NCBI GenBank assembly: GCA_009846685.1
Contig: VWVY01000001.1
Coordinates: 806,001-870,000, forward strand
DNA from: Rhizobiales bacterium SYSU XM002
GTDB lineage: Bacteria; Pseudomonadota; Alphaproteobacteria; Rhizobiales; Beijerinckiaceae
Direction: 5' to 3'
Length of the DNA: 64,000 nt
Positions 34,268 to 43,166 of the stretch are shown here, in pieces (the first letter of the stretch is position 1; each line of letters begins with the position of its first letter). Position numbers and translations under genes: made by a program. The notes under the pieces were generated by a model. That model was not told the DNA's origin, did not search any database, and saw only the letters and a list, made by a program, of their open reading frames with translations.

Positions 34268-34963
34268 ATGCGCCATCGTTCGACCAAGGCCCTGTTTGAC
34301 TACTGGAACCGGCTTCGGGGCATGCGCGCCGCACCCAACCGCACCGAGATCAATCCGCGTGAAATCGCTGGCTGTCTCGGCGACGTCTTCCTGATCGAGG
34401 GCACGTTGGCCGATTTCCGCTTCCGCCTCGCCGGATCGCGCATCGGAGAGGGTCTGGGGCGCGCGCTGACCGGCCAGCCATTCGAGAGTATCTGGAAGCC
34501 GGCCATGCGCCCGGCAGCCCTCGGCCTTCTCGCGACGGTTACGGAACAGGTCGAGCCTATCCTCGTCGGGTTCCGGGCGTCCGGCAGGGAGAACGAAGGT
34601 CAAATGCCCTCTCCTTCCACGCAATCGCCAGGCTCCTCATGGCCAAATCTACGTGCCCCGAATTCACGTCTCGGCATCGAGCGACGGCTTGATACCGCCA
34701 ATGCCGGCGAATTGCTGCTGTTGCCGCTGAGGCATCACGGACGCGACGGAGAACGTATCCTCGGCGCACTCACCTTGTTCAGAACGCCGGCCATGCCCCG
34801 GCAGGCGCCAGTGGAACTCGACATCGCCTCCACACGCGTGCTCGCGCGCGCGGCTGTGCCAAAAACCGGAACGCGCCTTCTCTCCGGAGACGCGGCGGCT
34901 CGGATCGTCTCGCGTCACGGCCATCTCGTCCTGATCGAGGGCGACCGCCCGACGACCGACTGA
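34268..34963 (+). CDS. PAS_5-family (DUF1457) protein
   Basis: From the ATG at 34268 (GGAG seven bases upstream) the protein has 231 residues. It begins MRHRSTKALFDYWNRLRGMR and has the PAS_5 core FLIEGTLADFRFRLAGSRIG, typical of a family common in Alphaproteobacteria with PAS-like fold and unknown ligand. A stretch near residues 105-130 (QMPSPSTQSPGSSWPNLRAP) is unusual, Pro/Ser-rich and breaks the fold; family members have a shorter linker here. The protein resumes normally at ELLLLPLRHHGRDGERILGA. It may sense a small ligand and is monocistronic. Confidence 0.8.
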   Translation: MRHRSTKALFDYWNRLRGMRAAPNRTEINPREIAGCLGDVFLIEGTLADFRFRLAGSRIGEGLGRALTGQPFESIWKPAMRPAALGLLATVTEQVEPILVGFRASGRENEGQMPSPSTQSPGSSWPNLRAPNSRLGIERRLDTANAGELLLLPLRHHGRDGERILGALTLFRTPAMPRQAPVELDIASTRVLARAAVPKTGTRLLSGDAAARIVSRHGHLVLIEGDRPTTD

Positions 34964-35047
34964 CCGCGCCGCAGCCATTGCGGTTAATCATTCCTTCGTG
35001 GCTTGCTGCGAAATTCGGACAGGAAGAACTCTGATCCGGATTCCCTC

Positions 35048-35689
35048 ATGCCGTTCGCGCTGAACAAGAACGTGGCCGAAGCCCAATCCCAACGCATTTT
35101 CCGGCTCACGCCGGAAAAACGGCAGGTCCCGCGCGTGAAAATCTCCATTGGCGGGCGCTTCATGCTCGAAGATCGCTCTGAGCATGGCGGAACGGCGTGC
35201 GAGGCGTCCATCCAGGGCCTTGCGATCGAGAGCGACGCGAAAGGCCGGCTCGGCGAGCGTATCGTCGGCTATTTCTACACGATCGGCCGCGTCGAGGGCA
35301 AAGTCGTCCGTCTCACCGAGAAAGGCTTCGTGATCGAGATGGTGACGACCACGCTCAAGCGTGACCGCCTCGCCAACCAACTCACCTGGCTCGCCAATCG
35401 CGACATCCTCAATCTACCCGAAGACCGCCGGCACGATCGTATCGTTCCGCGCAACCCGCGCGTGGACGTGCGCAACCTTTCGGACGCAGGCACCATTACG
35501 GCCGGGCACATCATCGATATCTCGCGCTCAGGCGCTGCGGTCTCGGTCAAGGGCGATTTCAAGGTCGGCGACGAGATTGTTCTCGGAACGACGCCGGCCT
35601 TCGTGGTCCGCGCCTTCGACGGCGGGGTCGCGACTGAATTCCATGCCGCTGTTCCGGATGCCATGTTCAGCGTCGAAATCCGCCTCTAA
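35048..35689 (+). CDS. Tandem PilZ-domain protein
   Basis: The 213-residue protein has two PilZ-like domains. The first (about 15-105) begins LTPEKRQVPRVKISIGGRFM and has a degenerate second motif (EASIQG in place of D/N-x-S-x-x-G). The second (about 130-213) contains RNPRVDVR and the full IIDISRSGAAVS motif. PilZ domains bind cyclic di-GMP, so the second domain should bind and the first may not. It might act as a c-di-GMP effector on motility or surface traits. Monocistronic with its own terminator. Confidence 0.85.
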   Translation: MPFALNKNVAEAQSQRIFRLTPEKRQVPRVKISIGGRFMLEDRSEHGGTACEASIQGLAIESDAKGRLGERIVGYFYTIGRVEGKVVRLTEKGFVIEMVTTTLKRDRLANQLTWLANRDILNLPEDRRHDRIVPRNPRVDVRNLSDAGTITAGHIIDISRSGAAVSVKGDFKVGDEIVLGTTPAFVVRAFDGGVATEFHAAVPDAMFSVEIRL

Positions 35690-36068
35690 GCACTACGTCG
35701 ACCGGATCGAGGCCGCGCATTCGCCCTGCGCGGCTTTTTTATGCCCGTTTTTCAGATTTTCCCGATCGGTGCTCTGCAGCCGAATTGCCGCTGTTTCTGA
35801 CAGGCTCAACAAGATCATAAGGCGCGAAGTAAACAGAGGTTAATTCCTATACAGACAATTTTATCGCCTCGCAGCGGGATGGAAATTTTTTCGTTACATA
35901 TCAATCTACTAGATAGATAATTTTTCATTTCCCGGAAACAACACGTGATTTAACTTCTTCTCAAGCTTAGAAAACCCTTAAATCGAAGCCAAAATTACAA
36001 GCACTAAAAATCGGGCGATGTGAAAAGTCTGCATGCCATCTCTTTCCGTGACGAACGGGAGGGGTTCC
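35690..36068. other. AT-rich intergenic region
   Basis: Apart from the terminator at 35712-35740, this 379-base stretch is markedly richer in A and T than the surrounding genes (runs such as ATTTTTCATTTC). It leads into the BTLCP gene, suggesting a strong or regulated promoter. I see no open frame with coding character and no clear palindrome. Confidence 0.5.
35712..35740 (+). terminator. Rho-independent terminator after the tandem PilZ gene
   Basis: An 8-bp stem GCCGCGCA/TGCGCGGC (35712-35719 and 35727-35734) with a 7-base loop is followed by six Ts. Confidence 0.85.
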
Positions 36069-36668
36069 ATGAAGACCAACGCAGTCAAGTTTATCGCAGT
36101 AATAACGTTTGGAGTGCTTGCGGGTACTTCGGTGCAGGCTCAGACGACCGGTTCCATCGGTGTCTCGACTTCGCCCCCGATTGGTTTTGTGCAGTTCTGC
36201 CGCGACAATCCGCAGGACTGCGAGAACCGGACCTTTGAACGTTCCAGCATCGCGCTCAACGAAGCGAGCTGGCGGAAAATCGTGAAGATCAATGCGGATG
36301 TGAACCGCGAGGTGGTCGCCGTCACGGATCAGGAACATTGGGGTGTTCCGGAGCACTGGGGTTACCCTGATGATGGCAAGGGCGATTGCGAGGATTTCGT
36401 TCTCGAAAAGCGGCGCCGCCTCGTCAAGGCGGGTTTCCCGGCCAACACGCTGCTCATCACGGTCGTCCGCGATCAGAAGGGCGACGGTCACGCGGTGTTG
36501 ACGGTCAAGACCGACCGGGGCGACTTCGTGCTCGACAATCAGGAAGGCAAGATCCTGGCGTGGCGTGATACCGGCTATCGCTACATCAAGCGCCAGTCCG
36601 ACGAAAACCCGACGCGGTGGGTCTCGCTCGGCGGCATTGACACCCGCACTGTCGCCTCGAACCGCTAA
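36069..36668 (+). CDS. Transglutaminase-like cysteine peptidase (BTLCP), LapG-related
   Basis: From ATG 36069 (GGAGGGG upstream) the protein has 199 residues. A signal peptide (about 1-25, ending TSVQAQ) sends it to the periplasm. The catalytic triad of the BTLCP family is present: Cys107 in DGKGDCEDFVLEKRR, His141 in KGDGHAVLTV and Asp156 in DFVLDNQEG. LapG-type members cut large surface adhesins when c-di-GMP is low. There is no LapD-type receptor or adhesin gene next to it, but a tandem PilZ protein is upstream and other c-di-GMP genes are nearby, so a biofilm role is plausible. Confidence 0.88.
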   Translation: MKTNAVKFIAVITFGVLAGTSVQAQTTGSIGVSTSPPIGFVQFCRDNPQDCENRTFERSSIALNEASWRKIVKINADVNREVVAVTDQEHWGVPEHWGYPDDGKGDCEDFVLEKRRRLVKAGFPANTLLITVVRDQKGDGHAVLTVKTDRGDFVLDNQEGKILAWRDTGYRYIKRQSDENPTRWVSLGGIDTRTVASNR

Positions 36669-36748
36669 CGGCCGGGGTCAAGGAGCTTTCGCAGGTTCGG
36701 TCAGGTCCCCACCCCACCCCGTCCCCCCCGGATCGGGCTTGCGAAAAA

Positions 36749-36790
36749 AGGGCCGGCTCGCGTCACCCGCGGGCCGGCCCGATCTTTTTC
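36749..36790 (+). terminator. Terminator after the BTLCP gene
   Basis: A GC-rich stem GGGCCGGC/GCCGGCCC (36750-36757 and 36773-36780) with a 15-base loop is followed by GATCTTTTTC. An A-run on the other side may let it also serve the convergent carbonic anhydrase-like gene. Confidence 0.65.
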
Positions 36791-37319
36791 AATCGATACG
36801 CTTCATACCGCGGATGAAACGCTTGAAGTTGCGTGCATAGCCTGCGGCAGATCCCTTCAGTCCCTCAAGCGCTTTCTCGTCGAGCGTGCGGACCGCCCGC
36901 GCAGGCGAGCCGACAATCAGCGAATTCGGCGGGAACTCCTTGCCCTCGGTGACGAGCGCTCCTGCGCCCACCAGCGACCCTGCTCCAATCTTCGCGCCGT
37001 TGAGAATAATCGCCCCCATGCCGATCAGCACGTGATCGCCGAGCGTGCAGCCGTGCAGGATCGCCCCGTGGCCAATCGTGCAGCCCCGCCCCGTCGTCAG
37101 CGGATACCCCATATCGGTGTGGAGCGTCGAATGCTCCTGGATGTTGGTCTCGGCACCGAGCGTGATGGTCTCGTTGTCGCCGCGCAGCACCGCGCCAAAC
37201 CAGATGCCGACATTATCGCCGATCACGACCTTGCCGATCACATGCGCATCCGGCGCAACCCAATAACGCCCCTCGCCCGGTGTCTGCGGTTGATGGTCGT
37301 CGAGCGCGTAGAGCGGCAT
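36789..37319 (-). CDS. Gamma-carbonic anhydrase-like hexapeptide-repeat protein (YrdA/PaaY type)
   Basis: The 176-residue protein is a left-handed beta-helix of hexapeptide repeats (YWVAPDAHVIGKVVIGDNVG, VGIWFGAVLRGDNETITLG, with TIGHGAILHGCTLGDHVLIG and IGAGSLVGAGALVTEG). The histidines in QEHSTLHTDMG and GHGAILHGC are at metal-ligand positions of gamma-class carbonic anhydrases. Many members lack that activity and act on CoA thioesters or are unassigned. The last 25 residues contain the helical tail that packs on the trimer. Monocistronic. Confidence 0.88.
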   Translation of the reverse strand: MPLYALDDHQPQTPGEGRYWVAPDAHVIGKVVIGDNVGIWFGAVLRGDNETITLGAETNIQEHSTLHTDMGYPLTTGRGCTIGHGAILHGCTLGDHVLIGMGAIILNGAKIGAGSLVGAGALVTEGKEFPPNSLIVGSPARAVRTLDEKALEGLKGSAAGYARNFKRFIRGMKRID

Positions 37320-37386
37320 GGAAATCTCCGGGTTCGTTTCAGGTAGCCGAGCTTACCGGCGTCTCCACCAAAACGCGCCAAAAAAA

Positions 37387-37707
37387 TCAGCCCGAGAAAC
37401 CGGAGAAAGCTTTCATCACCTGATAGCCGAGCGCGATGGCCCAGAACGAGGCGATGATCGTCGCCAGCGTGACGAAATGGATCGGCCTGCGTTCGAACTT
37501 CCGTCCACGCAGGGTGTTACGCATGATGATGGCCGGCCCGGTGACCGCCAGCAGCGGGATGGCCGCAACCAGCCCCGGACCGCCGTTCATCAGCAGGCTG
37601 AAGCTTGCCGGGCGGGCGCGCAACGCGCTGTAGAGCGCGGAAACGAAACCGGCGAGGGCGAAACCGACAGCAAGAGCGAGAAAGGAATCGAGCTGGCTCG
37701 GGGACAT
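37387..37707 (-). CDS. Conserved small membrane protein (106 aa)
   Basis: The protein has three predicted membrane helices (about 8-30, LALAVGFALAGFVSALYSAL; 42-62, GGPGLVAAIPLLAVTGPAII; 78-100, FVTLATIIASFWAIALGY). It shows no catalytic motif. Similar proteins are seen in many Hyphomicrobiales, but no function is known to me. It is separated by 67 bases from the carbonic anhydrase-like gene and may share a transcript with it. Confidence 0.65.
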   Translation of the reverse strand: MSPSQLDSFLALAVGFALAGFVSALYSALRARPASFSLLMNGGPGLVAAIPLLAVTGPAIIMRNTLRGRKFERRPIHFVTLATIIASFWAIALGYQVMKAFSGFSG

Positions 37708-37845
37708 GACGCAACACTCCGTGAGGCTTGGGCCGAGGTTTCCTCAACGGCAGCAAGCACCATGCCTATCGATAACGCGTCAGTTTGGTTCAAATCGACC
37801 GGATTTTTAAGATTTGGTTAACCACGTTGGCCCCTTACTCCCAAT

Positions 37846-38487
37846 ATGAAGCAACTCGTCCTCGCCATCGGGTTTCTCGGCGTCGCGCTCGGCGCGAATG
37901 CGGCCCTGCTGATGCGCAAGGAAACGACGCGCGAGGAATTCGCCGGCACAAGCCGCGTGTTCATCGGCGGGCGCAACCTTGATATCCCCCGAGCCCTGTT
38001 CCGCGATCGCGCGCAGATGGCGGGGGGGCGGCTCGACCGGCTTGATCTTGCTGTAAGCCCGTTCGATTTCTCGCCGCTCCCGCCCCCCTCGCCCAAGGTC
38101 GCGCGGGACTTGATCCCGGACAGCGTGACCCTCTCGATCGCCCCGAAAGGCGATGCGCCCGATCCGGCCGACATGTTCCAGAACGTCTACGCCCGGTTTT
38201 TCTCGCGCGAGAACTGGTCAAACCCCGGCGGGTTGGTGATGCGCCGCTTTCGTGCGGGCACGCCCTACGAGGATCGGGAAATCTATATCGGCGCGGGCGG
38301 CACGAAGCTCTTCGTCGCGCTTTGCCCGGTCGATGTCGTCGCGCGTGAGATCGAGCCCTGCACGGCAACCGTGCGGCAGGACGGGTTCGATATCGAAATG
38401 CGGTTTCATGCCCGGCATCTGCCGGACTGGCGACGGCTGACGAACGCGACTGTCAAGCTCGCCAGCGCCGTTCTCGCTGCGCGCTAG
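37846..38487 (+). CDS. Exported protein of unknown function (213 aa)
   Basis: The ATG at 37846 starts an N-terminal hydrophobic segment (LVLAIGFLGVALGANAALLM) that may be a signal peptide or anchor. The rest has mixed strands and helices with two cysteines (FVALCPVDVV and IEPCTATV) that probably pair. It has an ordered C-terminal half (FDIEMRFHARHLPDWRRL). The pattern is seen in conserved Hyphomicrobiales proteins without known function. The next gene, convergent, is DUF3126. Confidence 0.65.
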   Translation: MKQLVLAIGFLGVALGANAALLMRKETTREEFAGTSRVFIGGRNLDIPRALFRDRAQMAGGRLDRLDLAVSPFDFSPLPPPSPKVARDLIPDSVTLSIAPKGDAPDPADMFQNVYARFFSRENWSNPGGLVMRRFRAGTPYEDREIYIGAGGTKLFVALCPVDVVAREIEPCTATVRQDGFDIEMRFHARHLPDWRRLTNATVKLASAVLAAR

Positions 38488-38496
38488 ATCGCCGGA

Positions 38497-38706
38497 TCAG
38501 TCGAGATCGGTGTCGAGGATCGCCATCTCGAAGAAATAGGACTTGTCGCCGTCCTCGTTATCCTCGGAAATCACGCCGATGAACTCGTCGCCGAGATAGA
38601 CTTCCGCACTGTCTTTCTTCTTCGGACGCGCGACCACGCGGATCGCCGCATTCGAGAAAGTGCGCCGCATATAGGCCTCGACCTTGGCCAGATCCGCTTT
38701 TTCCAT
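38497..38706 (-). CDS. DUF3126 family protein
   Basis: The 69-residue protein (MEKADLAKVEAYMRRTFSNA, KKKDSAEVYLGDEFIGVISE, ending in an acidic tail) matches the DUF3126 family, which is confined mostly to Alphaproteobacteria. It is soluble and small, with a ferredoxin-like or swapped-strand pattern. It lies before cysE on the same strand, separated by about 124 bases from cysE's end. Function unknown. Confidence 0.9.
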   Translation of the reverse strand: MEKADLAKVEAYMRRTFSNAAIRVVARPKKKDSAEVYLGDEFIGVISEDNEDGDKSYFFEMAILDTDLD

Positions 38707-38830
38707 TTTTACGCCCCGTCACGTTGCGCCCGCCAGTTGGAACCAGAATCGGGCAAGTTCATGACCCTCGATTGCCACGCCATGATGCCGTGAACAATCG
38801 AAAATGCACGCCGCAACGCGACAAGAGGGG

Positions 38831-39655
38831 TCAGATGCCGGTGCCGATCACCTGATCCATCGCCCGGGAAGGCTCGGCGCAGCCAGCCTCGCCGACAATC
38901 CGCGCCGGAACACCGGCGACGGTCTTGCAGGCCGGGACGGGCTGGAGAACCACCGAGCCGGCCGCCACACGGGCGCAATGCCCGATCTCGATATTGCCGA
39001 GAATCTTCGCGCCCGCGCCGATCAAGACACCGCGTCGGATCTTCGGATGTCGGTCGCCATGTTCCTTGCCGGTGCCGCCAAGCGTAACGCCCTGCAGGAT
39101 CGATACGTCGTCCTCAATCACCGATGTTTCGCCAACGACCAGCCCGGTCGCATGATCGAAGAAGACACCGCGTCCCATCGGCACCGCCGGATGGATATCG
39201 GTCTGGAACACGGCAGAGGAGCGGCTTTGCAGATAAAGCGCGAAATCACGGCGCCCCTGCGCGAGCAGCCAATGCGCAAGCCGATGCGTCTGGATCGCGT
39301 GGAAGCCCTTGAAATAGAGTACCGGCTCGATCAGCCGGTCGCAGGCCGGATCGCGGTCGATCACCGCCATCATGTCGGCGCGCAGCACCTCGCGCCAGAT
39401 CGGCTGCGCTTCCGAAAAATCGTTGAACGCCTGCCGGATCAGACTCGCGGAAAGGTCGGGATGGTCGAGCCGTTCGGCGATGCGATGCGCAACCGCCTCT
39501 TCGAGCGAGCGCTGCTGAAGGATCGTCGCCAGCACCAGACCTGCAAGCGAGGGCTCGGAAATCCGGACCTGTTCCGCCTCCTGACGCAGCCGTTCCCAGG
39601 CGGGATCGAGTTGCGGCAGCGCGCGGTTGCGGTCGGCGGATGGACTCGCGGGCAT
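38831..39655 (-). CDS. cysE: Serine O-acetyltransferase
   Basis: From ATG 39655 (AAGGAG seven bases upstream) the protein has 274 residues. It contains the helical N-terminal CysE domain (WERLRQEAEQVRISEPSLAG, FNDFSEAQPIWREVLRADM) and the hexapeptide beta-helix with the catalytic region DIHPAVPMGRGVFFDHATG and GDRHPKIRRGVLIGAGAKIL. It makes O-acetylserine from serine and acetyl-CoA, the carbon backbone for cysteine. The C-terminal tail can bind cysteine synthase CysK; here it ends in GTGI, with the terminal isoleucine needed for that contact. A longer start at 39694 lacks a ribosome site. Confidence 0.96.
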   Translation of the reverse strand: MPASPSADRNRALPQLDPAWERLRQEAEQVRISEPSLAGLVLATILQQRSLEEAVAHRIAERLDHPDLSASLIRQAFNDFSEAQPIWREVLRADMMAVIDRDPACDRLIEPVLYFKGFHAIQTHRLAHWLLAQGRRDFALYLQSRSSAVFQTDIHPAVPMGRGVFFDHATGLVVGETSVIEDDVSILQGVTLGGTGKEHGDRHPKIRRGVLIGAGAKILGNIEIGHCARVAAGSVVLQPVPACKTVAGVPARIVGEAGCAEPSRAMDQVIGTGI

Positions 39656-39783
39656 GACGGGCTCCTTGCGCTCGTTCAGGGGCGAACGGATCATACCCCA
39701 AACATGGCGTCCTGGCGATAACCGGCAAGGGCTGCGAGACCGGTTCAGACGTTACGCGGTTAACACAATCCGGTGAGCGCCGC

Positions 39784-40563
39784 TCACCCGCGCTTGCTCC
39801 GCAGTTCCTCGTAAAAGGCGAGAACCGCCGCGCGGTGGCTGCGATCGCCCACCGCGAGGTTGTGGTCACGCCCTTCGATCGCGAATGCGCGCGCGTCCGG
39901 CATCATCGCGACGAGCGGCTCCGGCGGCCCGGCGATCGGATCGTTGGTGCCGACGGCAACGAGCGTCGGCGTCCGGAGGCGCTTGACCTCGTCGCGGTCC
40001 ATCACCTGTCGTGAGCCCCGGATGCAGGCCGCGAGTGCGGCGAGGTCCTGCCGGTTCTTCTCGGCGAAGGTGCGGAACATCAGTTGCGTCGGGTCGGTGA
40101 TGTTTTCCGGGTCGTGCCGTTCCAGCGCCTCAGCGATGCCGAGCGGCAGACCGACACCGTCGACGAGATGGATTCCCAGCCCGCCCATCGCGAGGCCGAG
40201 AATACGCCCGGGATGATCGAGCGTCAGGAAGGCGGAGATTCGCGCGCCCATCGAATAGCCCTGCACGAAGGTGCGCTCGATCCCGAGATGATCGAGCAGG
40301 GCAAGCGCATCGCTCGCCATCCGGTGCGTCGAATAGGCCGCGGGCTGATGCGGCTTGTCGGAGGCGCCGTGGCCACGGTTCTCGATCGCGATCACGCGGT
40401 AGCCGGCCTCGCCCAGGGTCTTGAACCATCCGGGAAAAACCCAATTGACCTCGATCGAGGACGCAAAACCGTGGATCAGCAGCACGGGCGTGTCGTGCCC
40501 GCTCGTGTTCCGTTCGTCGCGGTAGGCAAGGCGAAGCCCGTCATGGATGAAGGTCTGGATCAT
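39784..40563 (-). CDS. Alpha/beta-hydrolase
   Basis: The 259-residue enzyme has the alpha/beta-hydrolase fold with the oxyanion motif LIHGFASSIEVNW, the nucleophile elbow GYSMG (Ser104) and a C-terminal histidine in EGRDHNLAVG. The acid residue is likely in GTNDPIAG. It resembles esterases, lactonases or carboxylesterase-like enzymes; no substrate is evident. The ATG at 40563 starts the domain directly (MIQTFIHDGLRLAYRDERNT). Confidence 0.9.
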   Translation of the reverse strand: MIQTFIHDGLRLAYRDERNTSGHDTPVLLIHGFASSIEVNWVFPGWFKTLGEAGYRVIAIENRGHGASDKPHQPAAYSTHRMASDALALLDHLGIERTFVQGYSMGARISAFLTLDHPGRILGLAMGGLGIHLVDGVGLPLGIAEALERHDPENITDPTQLMFRTFAEKNRQDLAALAACIRGSRQVMDRDEVKRLRTPTLVAVGTNDPIAGPPEPLVAMMPDARAFAIEGRDHNLAVGDRSHRAAVLAFYEELRSKRG

Positions 40564-40705
40564 GCAGCCGGGGTAGCCGCCTTCGGCTTGTCGCGCAAGC
40601 GGGCCGCTTCTAAGGTCAGGCGTGGACGAGCGAACGTAGGGCTTGGACACGCGGAAACTTGGGTCTATTCAGAAAGGACTCAAGCGGCCTTCGAGGAGAG
40701 AGATC

Positions 40706-40954
40706 ATGGCGGAGCACGCGGTGCCCCATTTCCACAACAACGCCGGGCTCGCGACCATCGCGGTCGGCTCGAAGGAATTCATGTGCATCGGCGCGAAGCC
40801 TCCCTTCGATCACCCGCATGTCTACCTCGACATGGGTTCGGACAACGAGATCATCTGCCCGTATTGCTCGACGCTTTACCGCTTCGATGCCGCGCTGAAG
40901 GCCGGGCATTCCAACCCGGAAGATGCCGCCTATTCCCATCACGAAGCGGCCTGA
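40706..40954 (+). CDS. Zinc-ribbon (zf-CHCC) domain protein
   Basis: From ATG 40706 (GAGGAG eight bases upstream) the protein has 82 residues. A zinc site of zf-CHCC type is visible: Cys27 (FMCIG), His36/His38 (DHPHVYLDMG), Cys51 and Cys54 (IICPYCSTLYRFD). It is related to the NDUFS6-type accessory subunit of complex I, which is conserved in Alphaproteobacteria and mitochondria. It begins an operon with the FAD monooxygenase after a 19-base gap. Confidence 0.92.
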   Translation: MAEHAVPHFHNNAGLATIAVGSKEFMCIGAKPPFDHPHVYLDMGSDNEIICPYCSTLYRFDAALKAGHSNPEDAAYSHHEAA

Positions 40955-40973
40955 GGAGCCTCAAGGCGCCACC

Positions 40974-42230
40974 ATGCCCGACGAAGGCCCAGAACCGGGA
41001 CAAACTCCGGAAAAGCCATTTGATCGCAAGCCCCACGGCCTGATCGCCGGGGCCGGCATCGGCGGGCTCGCGGCAGCTCTTTTTCTCGCGCGCGCCGGCT
41101 GGCGGATCACGATCGCGGACCGCGAGCCGGCGCTTCTGGAAGTCGGCGCCGGTCTCCAGCTCGCCCCCAACGCGACACGCCTGCTCAAGGACATCGGCAT
41201 CGTCGATGATCTCGACGACATCGCCGTCGAGCCGAGCGGCCTGCATGTCCGGCTAGGGCGTGATGGGCAGACCGTGAGCCGAACCCCGCTCGGTCGGTCC
41301 GGCGAATCCCGCTTCGGAGCCCCGTTTCTCGTCGTTCACCGGGCCGATCTCCAGAACGCGCTCTTGCGCCGGGTTGAGCAGGAGCCCGCAATCGAGCTGC
41401 AGCTCGGCCTCCGGCTCGTTGATATCCGCGAACGCGAGGACAGCATCGCCGGACTTTTCATCGACGCGCACGAACAGGAAACCCGCTTCGAAGCCGATCT
41501 CCTCGTCGGCGCGGACGGACTCTGGTCGAAGGCGCGCAGCCTTGCGGGGCTCCCGTCCCCGACCCGCTATTCCGGAAAAACGGCCTGGCGTACGCTGATC
41601 CCGCGCGACGAGGCGCCGCTCTTTGCGCGTGAGGCCGAGGTCAATCTCTGGCTCGGGCCTGATGCGCATATCGTCCATTATCCGGTGTGCGGCGGACACG
41701 AGATCAATGTCGTCGCCATCATCGAGGACGACTGGCGCGAGGAAGGGTGGTCTGCCCCCGGCAATCCGGACATCGTCAATTCCCGCTTCCGGAACTGGAA
41801 CACGAAAGCGCGCGATCTCATCGCCGCCGCCGCGAGCTGGAACCGCTGGGCGCTGATCGACCGCGCGCCGGAAGGCCGCTGGTCGCGCGCGCGGATGACG
41901 TTGCTCGGCGATGCCGCCCACCCGATGATGCCGTTCCTCGCGCAGGGCGCCAGCCAGGCGATCGAGGATGGTGCGGCGCTCGCGGTCCTGCTCGGCGGCA
42001 TCGCGCCGGAGGGCTCCGCCCTCGCCGGCATTCTCAAACGCTACGATGCCCTGCGCATCCCCCGCACCGCGCGCATCCAGAAGGAAGCGCGGCGTCAGGG
42101 CACGATCTACCACCTCGACGGTGCGGCCGGCTGGATGCGGGATGCGGCGCTGCGCCTCCTGCCGACGGATGCCCTGCTTCAACGTTATGACTGGCTGTTC
42201 TCGCATGATGCCCGCCAGATATCGACCTGA
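40974..42230 (+). CDS. FAD-dependent monooxygenase (UbiH/salicylate hydroxylase-like)
   Basis: The 418-residue flavoprotein has the FAD dinucleotide motif at residues 26-31 (LIAGAGIGGLAAALFLARAG), the middle DG motif (DLLVGADGLWSKAR) and the second FAD motif (MTLLGDAAHPMMPFLAQGAS). This is the group A aromatic hydroxylase pattern. It uses NAD(P)H and oxygen to hydroxylate an aromatic ring such as salicylate, hydroxybenzoate or a quinone precursor. The exact substrate cannot be told. It follows the zinc-ribbon gene and precedes the DMT transporter by 18 bases, so all three probably form an operon. Confidence 0.9.
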   Translation: MPDEGPEPGQTPEKPFDRKPHGLIAGAGIGGLAAALFLARAGWRITIADREPALLEVGAGLQLAPNATRLLKDIGIVDDLDDIAVEPSGLHVRLGRDGQTVSRTPLGRSGESRFGAPFLVVHRADLQNALLRRVEQEPAIELQLGLRLVDIREREDSIAGLFIDAHEQETRFEADLLVGADGLWSKARSLAGLPSPTRYSGKTAWRTLIPRDEAPLFAREAEVNLWLGPDAHIVHYPVCGGHEINVVAIIEDDWREEGWSAPGNPDIVNSRFRNWNTKARDLIAAAASWNRWALIDRAPEGRWSRARMTLLGDAAHPMMPFLAQGASQAIEDGAALAVLLGGIAPEGSALAGILKRYDALRIPRTARIQKEARRQGTIYHLDGAAGWMRDAALRLLPTDALLQRYDWLFSHDARQIST

Positions 42231-42248
42231 CGGGGACCTCCCGGTGGC

Positions 42249-43166
42249 ATGACGGCGACGCTCGAAACGCCCCCGTCCCCCGTCGAAGCGGCATCGGAGC
42301 GGCGTCGGCGGCTGATCGCCATCGCATTGATGTGCGGCGCCTTCGCCTGCTTTTCCGCGCTTGATGCCACGGCAAAATGGCTCTCGCCCCGGATCGGCGT
42401 GATCGAGACGACCTGGATCCGTTATGTCTCCAGCTTCCTTTTCGTCTCGATACTGCTCAATCCCTGGTCCTTCCCGACCATTGCGGAGACGCGCCGGCCC
42501 TGGACGCAGGGCATCCGTTCGCTCGCCCTCCTCGCCTCGACGGTGTTGAATTTTCTCGCCCTGCAATACCTCCAGTTGACCGAGACCATGACGATCATGT
42601 TCACGCAGCCGCTGATCGTAGCGCTGGTTTCGGGTCCGTTGCTCGGCGAGTGGCCCGGCCCGCGTCGCCTCGCCGCGATCGGCGTCGGCTTTCTCGGGGT
42701 CGTGCTCATCACCCGCCCCGGCGCTGGCGGCATCCATTGGGCGGCAATCTACTCCTTTATCGGGGTAGGAGCCTACGCAGCCTACTCGATCATGACACGA
42801 AGCCTCGCCAAGGATGACCCGTCCGAGACGACGATGTTCTATTCCGCTGCCGCTGGGATCCTTCTGCTGACGCCCGCAATCCCCTTCATCTGGCACGCGA
42901 CGCCGGATCTCAAGACACTGGGGTTGATGGTGCTGGTCGGTTTCTGGGGCGCGCTCGGCCACTGGCTGCTGATCCTCGCGCACCGACATGCCTCGGCCGC
43001 AATCCTCGCGCCGTTCCTCTACACGCAGATCGTCTGGATGATCCTGCTCGGCTATGTCGTGTTCGGGGATGTTCCTGATCTCTGGACCCTGGCGGGCGGT
43101 GCGATCGTCATAGCCTCGGGCATCTACCTTTTTCACCGTGAGCGGGTGCGCCGCATTTCCCGCTAA
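42249..43166 (+). CDS. DMT-family (EamA) transporter
   Basis: The 305-residue membrane protein has ten predicted helices arranged as two EamA repeats (MCGAFACFSALDATAKWLSP at the start; MIFYSAAAGILLLTPAIPFI-like in the second repeat). The pattern GVVLITRPGAG at the end of repeat one and GDVPDLWTLAGGAIVIASG are typical. Such proteins export small metabolites or amino acids. It is the last gene of the operon with the zinc-ribbon and FAD genes; the substrate is unknown. Confidence 0.9.
   Translation: MTATLETPPSPVEAASERRRRLIAIALMCGAFACFSALDATAKWLSPRIGVIETTWIRYVSSFLFVSILLNPWSFPTIAETRRPWTQGIRSLALLASTVLNFLALQYLQLTETMTIMFTQPLIVALVSGPLLGEWPGPRRLAAIGVGFLGVVLITRPGAGGIHWAAIYSFIGVGAYAAYSIMTRSLAKDDPSETTMFYSAAAGILLLTPAIPFIWHATPDLKTLGLMVLVGFWGALGHWLLILAHRHASAAILAPFLYTQIVWMILLGYVVFGDVPDLWTLAGGAIVIASGIYLFHRERVRRISR

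Noticed and set aside
36033-36068. Upstream ATG for the BTLCP peptidase
   Set aside because: It would place 12 polar residues before the signal peptide; the ATG at 36069 has the better ribosome site.
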